Source: Epiperipatus broadwayi
Lineage: Eukaryota > Onychophora > Udeonychophora > Euonychophora > Peripatidae
Direction of reading: 5' to 3'
DNA length: 64,000 nucleotides
NCBI GenBank assembly: GCA_028023455.1
Contig: JAQFVV010006203.1
Location: 7,410,821-7,474,820 of the forward strand
Shown here one piece after another: positions 58,445-64,000 of this stretch. A model generated the notes under the pieces. The model ran no database searches. It had not been told where the DNA came from and saw nothing but the letters and a program-made list of their open reading frames with translations. The position numbers and the translations under genes are program-made. How positions within the stretch are numbered: position 1 is the stretch's first letter; every line of letters begins with the position of its first letter.

Positions 58445-59985
58445 ATCAAAATAATTTATAACACCTCGAAAGCGCTTAGCCTACATTGATTTATTTTGGT
58501 TGTTTTTTCTTGTCATTAACAGCTTCTTCACCCAGCATTTTAAAGCGTTTGTATATAATATTATAATATGTAAAAAAAATACTCTAAAATATACATTTTC
58601 ATTTTGAATATCAGAATAAAAAACTTGGAGCTGTCAAAATTCTTGTCAAAAGCTCCCTGTGGTTCAAAATGAGCAACAACAAATCAACGCCTTATGGTAC
58701 GTTTTAAGCTTTAAAAAGACCGTAAATTCGCTACGATAATGCAAAAATTGACTTTTTTTCAAGACATCTATTAAACTTTGTATACAATCTATAAGTCAAT
58801 CGACTCAAACTTGGCAAGCACCAATTATGCACCAGATAAAAAATTTGTAACAATTGTATATAGATTCATTGGTAGAGTGCGAGAGCTTCAATGTTTATGA
58901 TGGTTTTAGAGCGATTTGAAGCCATGAACGAAAATTTTCAGTTGATGCACCTTATTAAACACAGCATGAGACTGAAGTTGGCACTAAACTAATTGTATTT
59001 CCTCTTGTGACGAATCTGATTTCTTATCAGTTCACAAACATACCCGCATATTGTCAAATAGTGATAATGATTAAAATATGTATGAAAAAATGTAAAATAA
59101 ATTAGTCATAAAAACATTGTTTTGAATAAAATTAAATAGTAAATAAAAAAAGTTTGCCTTATATCAATTTTTTCCAAATATTTGAAATTTTTTATTAGTC
59201 ATATTTTATTTCCTTATTTTTTTTTATGCAAATTTTAAAATAATTTTACCTTGTTGCTTTGCTTTTATAAGATTATTGAAAATTTTTGGAACATATCTCA
59301 CATTTTTCAATGTAAGTTAAGTCTATTTTTGTGTGATTTCTTTTATGTGGGTTTTTTGCGAAACCTATCTACTGCATAAAAAGAGACCCAGGTGTACACA
59401 GAAAGAAACAGAAAAAGGGAGAAACTGTCTACAAATCTTTTTCACATTTAATCTAATACAAAATTTAATGATTCATGTGTTCAGAACTACACCATTAAAT
59501 GTATTTGGCTATAAAAATATTTTATACAATTTTTAAATAAATAGTAATAACAAATTTTAATAATAAATAAATGATATAAATAAACAATTCAATTTCAATA
59601 ATAAAAATATTTACTTTTTCCCAATTCTGTTCTAAATGTTTGAATTGCTAAAACATTTGCAATTATTTTTTGACAGATTATATCTATTTATTGAATATAA
59701 ATTAAATTCATTAATAAAGGGAGATAATTAGTCAACAGGAAAATAAACAATAATACTTGATCATCATCAAAATATTTGCCATAGTCCTTAATAATTTGTT
59801 TCTATTATCTTCAATATTTAAAGTTAAATAAGAAACTTTAATTATCTCTATTTTAGATAATAATATATATATCTTTTAATAAAATAACCAAAATTAATTT
59901 CTACCAAGAGAAAATAAGCATAAAATCATATCAAAGACTCTTAAAATTAATAAACCATTGCTATTCAGTTTATTATTTATACATG
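58445..59985. other. Intronic stretch, nothing recognised
   Basis: AT-rich, with a moderately less AT-rich patch at 58460-59060 in which I find no gene. A 67-codon frame at 59333-59536 has no motif. Confidence 0.45.
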
Positions 59986-59992
59986 TATTCTT

Positions 59993-60872
59993 TTGCATAA
60001 ATTAGTCCATATGAGTAATGAAGTGGTTTCTTCTTTTTATATCATACAGATGAATGCAATTTCGATGCCAAGCACCATAATCATAGCTTTCATGTTAGCT
60101 GTTATTGATGCTGCTTTATTTATATTAAAATCTAATTATGCATACTATGTAAATTAAGTTATTTAAATATTCCATTTATTTGATAACTGGATACTGTTGC
60201 CTCTTTTGTTTATTTCTATGGTTGACAATAACCAATCTTCTTTCACCTTCCTTTTCCAGCTATCACTCTCTATACACACCAAATGGACTGACTGTGGATC
60301 AAATCTATGACATATTGTTTTTTTGTGATCCCAAAAAACAAGCTCGTACTCAGGGTTGTCTTTAATATTCTTACATAAGTATTTGTGCTATGCTATTCTA
60401 ATTGAAATATTAGCCCTACATTCCTCATAGGCTCTACAAGGAATCTAGGGCTAATATTTCAACCAGAATAGCACAGGACACATATTTATATAGATGTGCT
60501 AAAAACAACCCTGAATATGACTCTGTTTTTTTGGGACTATAAAAAACAATATAGTCATAGATTTGATCCATAGTTGGTCAACTTGGTGTGTATAGAGAGA
60601 GATGACAGGAAAAGGAAAGTGAAAGAGATTTAGTTTATTGCCAACCATTGAAATGTAATAACCAAATGAGAAAATGATATCAAGCTATCAAATAAATGGA
60701 ACATTTCAATGACTTAAATTACATAGCATGTATAATTACATCTTAGTATAAATAAAGCAGCAGCAACAATAGCTAACATGAGAGCTAGAGTTTATGGTGC
60801 TCATCATCGATAAGTGCCGTATAATATAAAGAGAAGAAACTGCTTCCTTATGCATACAAACTAATGTATGCA
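59993..60872. repeat. Large fold-back element, arms about 440 bp
   Basis: The left arm runs from TTGCATAAATTAGT (59994) to GAAATATTAGCCCTACATTC (about 60403-60422). The right arm from GGAATCTAGGGCTAATATTTC (60440) is its imperfect reverse complement out to about 60872. Matching landmarks include ATCTATGAC, ACACACCAA, CATGTTAGCT, GCTGCTTTATTTATA and CCATTTATTTGATA. The centre (CTCATAGGCTCTACA) is nearly loopless. The arms differ at perhaps one base in eight. A 61-codon frame (60180-60365) inside it is not credible as a gene. Confidence 0.8.
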
Positions 60873-60879
60873 AAAAAAT

Positions 60880-63800
60880 ATATACAGTCAAGGAGAAAAA
60901 AAATTATACATGTATATATAAAACTTAACAAAGAAAATATTTTCAATGATAATTCTTTCATTCTTTTATATTAAATATATCTCTTAAAAATTTAGTTTTT
61001 TTTTTGTACTTTTTAAAATGATTTTTATTAAATTGTTTGACAGATTTTAACAGTCTGAAAAAGATTACTAGGGTGGTCAAAACTGCCTGACAATTTAATA
61101 AAAAGCATCATGAAAATGCAAGAAATAGCAACTTTTTAAAGATTTATTTGTGAAAAAAATTAAAATAATTAACCACATAAACATGATTGTGACCAACTGT
61201 TTCAGTGGAGAAAAATTCTGAAAAAAAATATTATTTATTTAAAAATACATTAAAAAACAAATAACAATAAAAATTAAAATTATTAATAGAACCAAATGGT
61301 TTAAGCAACTAGCTTAATAAACAATAGATTTTATATCAATGCTTCATAATCCATTATAACATTGATTGGGCCTTCCTTGTAGACATACATATATTTAAAT
61401 AAAATAAAACCAGGATTAGACTGATTTAAATTAGATGAATTTTTTTTTTAATTCTAAGATTTAAAAGATTCATTATTAAAAAAAAAAACATTTTTTTTTT
61501 TTTGCTTTTTTATTTTCAATCAAATATTTTGGAGCATTCTATATTTGCATTATTTCATCATTCTTTGTATTTATGGTGGCTGGGTTGGGGGTATAGATCC
61601 TATTAATCAAAACATCATTACATAAAACTGATCTTCAATTAATTATGTAGTAAGAAACTTTATGTTGTCAGAAGAATGTACAAATAAACTTAAACTTGAA
61701 ATATTTAAACAAAAGAAAAAAATATCAAACCTGATTAAAACTAGAATAAAATCTAAGTTATAAAAAATCACTAGATCTCTTTCAATTATATTTATTTAAA
61801 ATTAAATAGGAACCAGATTGAGTTACTAGTTTTACCAATAAGTTTTTTTAAAAATTCATTTAAATATTCTTGCTTCAATTGATTTGAGAAAATTCTTCTA
61901 GGGATGACTTATATTTGCAAATCAATTTCTTGACTCACTTTCAAAAACACATATGTTGTTGCACAGAAGAAGAAAAAAACATTACAATAAGGGTTTTTTT
62001 TTATATATTGAATTTCTGGTATTTCTCTTATAACTGTAACCAAAATGTTGACAAATATCTTTGATTCTTAAACTGTAACTGCTAATGAATAATTTCTAGT
62101 CTAATGAATAACTAATAATAATTATTAATATAATTGCTAATACCTGCTGAAAAAATTATTTTTTTCCTTCATCTGATAAAGAAAAAACATTTATTTCATA
62201 TTTCCAGAATATATAATAAAACGTATAAATATGATTTTCATATCACTTTAAACTTCTTCCCTATCTATAGAAAACCATTATATATGAGATTTTAACAAGA
62301 TATACATAAGTCATGAGTTTATTTTTTCATATATGAAGATAAAGATATAAATGTTATATACACTTTTTGACACTTGGTTTATTACTTTTATGCAATTAAA
62401 TTTTCATTTATGTATATATATCTTTAGAGATCTATTGTCCTTGATGAAATAATCGTGTAATTTTCTTTATTTAAAAAAATTAAGATCTAAATGATAGTGA
62501 TACCTTCCATCATTTTGAAAAGCAATGTATATAATTATTATAAGAAATGTTTTTTTTTTTTTTAATTTCCAAATTTGAGTTGATATTTTTAAAAATTTCT
62601 TTAAATATTTAGACAAATTCTAATTGCAAACGACAACATAAACTGCATAACACGATTTTTTATATTATCAGAAATTATCAGTTGTTCACTGGCTTATAGA
62701 ATGAATGTTTTTGACAGAATAAATATCTTTTTTGAATGTTACTTATATTTCCCCAAATAGTACATGCTTTTCATAATTTAACTGTGCAAATTCTGCTATC
62801 TTTTAAGTCAGTACATTTCCTTATTAGAAAAAAATTCAATGTTTTATCTTTATGTTAATTGTGATTTATTTTTAAACAATTAAAATTCATTAAGCATTTT
62901 ATGGCTAATATTCAAGCAAATAGCACTATGCCATAAGATCTTTTTGTTTAACATTCAATTTTATTTAGATGAAACCATCATTAATATATTTATTTATCTT
63001 GATGTTAAAAGTGATTTAAAATTTTACTTGAATTCTGAATTTTTTTCATCTGACTATGTTTGATGACTTTCTTGCAGTTTCTCTTTCATTTGAAGAAAAA
63101 CAATAATTGATTTTGTTAAATACTTTTATTTACCTTCAGTTCTCTATCAAAAAGGAAATATTAAAATTATTCATTACCAATTCAAATGATCATTTATATA
63201 AAGTTTTGAGAATTCTCGAGATCATTTATGGTTGCATACTATCAACCTGATGTCTTATCAATACACAAAATGATTATAAGCAAACATTTTGATCAATCAT
63301 CATCATTCCAGCAACTATTAAAGGATCTATGATATACCCAGTTAAATGTCATCATCATACAGACATTGTATTTCACACGAATTTTAGGAAAACAATTTAA
63401 ATGGATAGAAAAAAAAAAAAATCAAAGCTAGAATTGAAAATTAAGAAAACAGTCTTTAAGGAATAAAAATGAGACAAAAATAATTAAAAATTAGGACTTG
63501 AGGTTTTTATTGTATAAGTATATTAAAACAGGCATAATTCATAAAAATGATTAGGTAATGTAATGACAAAAATAATTTATTATAAAGAAGTAATAAAAAA
63601 ACAATTATTTATGACTACAATTTTAAAAGAAATGATATGACAAATATTCAACATAAAATCATCAACAAGGAACAAAAAGTGACATATTATTTTTATAAAC
63701 AAAAAGATTTTTTTTTTATAATTAATAATTTTTCCATCCTACTAAAAACTGATTAAAATTAAGTTCTGCTATAAATATTTTTCTATGCCATGAAAAAATT

Positions 63801-64000
63801 ACATGCTTAATTTCAAATTACTTGAGACATATTAAATCATGGTTTAATTTTAAATGGAGTAATATTGTCTAAAGTTTTATATATTAATTGTATGTGTGTT
63901 AAGTTCTCTGCCTGAAAGTTGATTATGTATCACGAATAAGTGATAATACTTGATTATTGTCAGTAGTAATTTGTCACTGTTGCCACGTTTTTAACGTAAT
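60880..64000. other. Intronic stretch upstream of exon 55446-55552, nothing recognised
   Basis: AT-rich with many A and T runs. I looked on the minus strand for the preceding Mondo exon (the TKLFxxMTLAYS segment) and did not find it; it probably lies beyond 64000. Confidence 0.45.

Noticed and set aside
60180-60365. 61-codon plus-strand frame
   Set aside because: Lies in one arm of a large palindrome whose other arm does not keep the frame.
55553-64000. Preceding Mondo exon (TKLFxxMTLAYS segment)
   Set aside because: Searched on the minus strand by eye for the motif and splice borders; no convincing candidate, so not annotated.

Overview
This is a window of an animal nuclear genome. It is strongly AT-rich, has no bacterial-style gene packing, and almost every open frame longer than 60 codons is either noise or a piece of a decayed transposon. 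The one host gene I can support runs on the minus strand and is a Mondo/MLXIP family transcription factor gene (the MondoA/ChREBP family). Three of its coding exons lie at 55446-55552, 38677-38750 and 1022-1147. All have canonical AG/GT borders and compatible phases, and they splice into about 102 uninterrupted codons of the conserved N-terminal Mondo region. The window therefore spans two very large introns (about 16.7 kb and 37.5 kb) plus part of the introns on either side. The remaining exons should lie outside the window on both sides. The protein, the large introns and the transposon mix suggest an invertebrate such as a chelicerate or a lophotrochozoan, but I cannot fix the group from sequence alone.

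The introns are packed with transposon remains. From 1 to 13 kb there are several fold-back repeats, a striking G/T-skewed block at 3253-4505, and an RTE-like reverse transcriptase tail at 8650-9400. At 13403-17740 is a minus-strand hAT element of the ZBED5/SCAND3-like type, split by an unclassified insertion of about 2 kb. A LINE tail on the minus strand (19.4-19.6 kb), a Merlin/IS1595-type transposase pseudogene (21.78-22.23 kb) and more fold-backs follow. A degenerate but nearly full-span non-LTR retrotransposon occupies 26.2-29.6 kb, and a second hAT element with inverted ends and an 8-bp target duplication occupies 29741-32362. An RTE-type endonuclease remnant (34.9-35.6 kb) and a tRNA-like SINE head (36.1 kb) lie before the middle Mondo exon.

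Between the middle and upstream Mondo exons is a possible promoter or first-exon-like patch (44.8-45.25 kb), degenerate tandem repeats, and a nested structure. In that structure two Penelope-like element fragments with GIY-YIG endonuclease coding lie head to head, separated by an apparently young non-coding LTR retrotransposon (47646-52806) with unusually long 2.2-kb LTRs around a 0.73-kb interior. Upstream of exon 55446-55552 are a tRNA-like sequence, a further reverse transcriptase remnant (57.5-58.4 kb) and two large fold-backs, one with arms of about 440 bp (60 kb).

Nothing here forms an operon or multi-gene system. The parts are related by nesting: one split host gene and successive layers of mobile DNA inside its introns.
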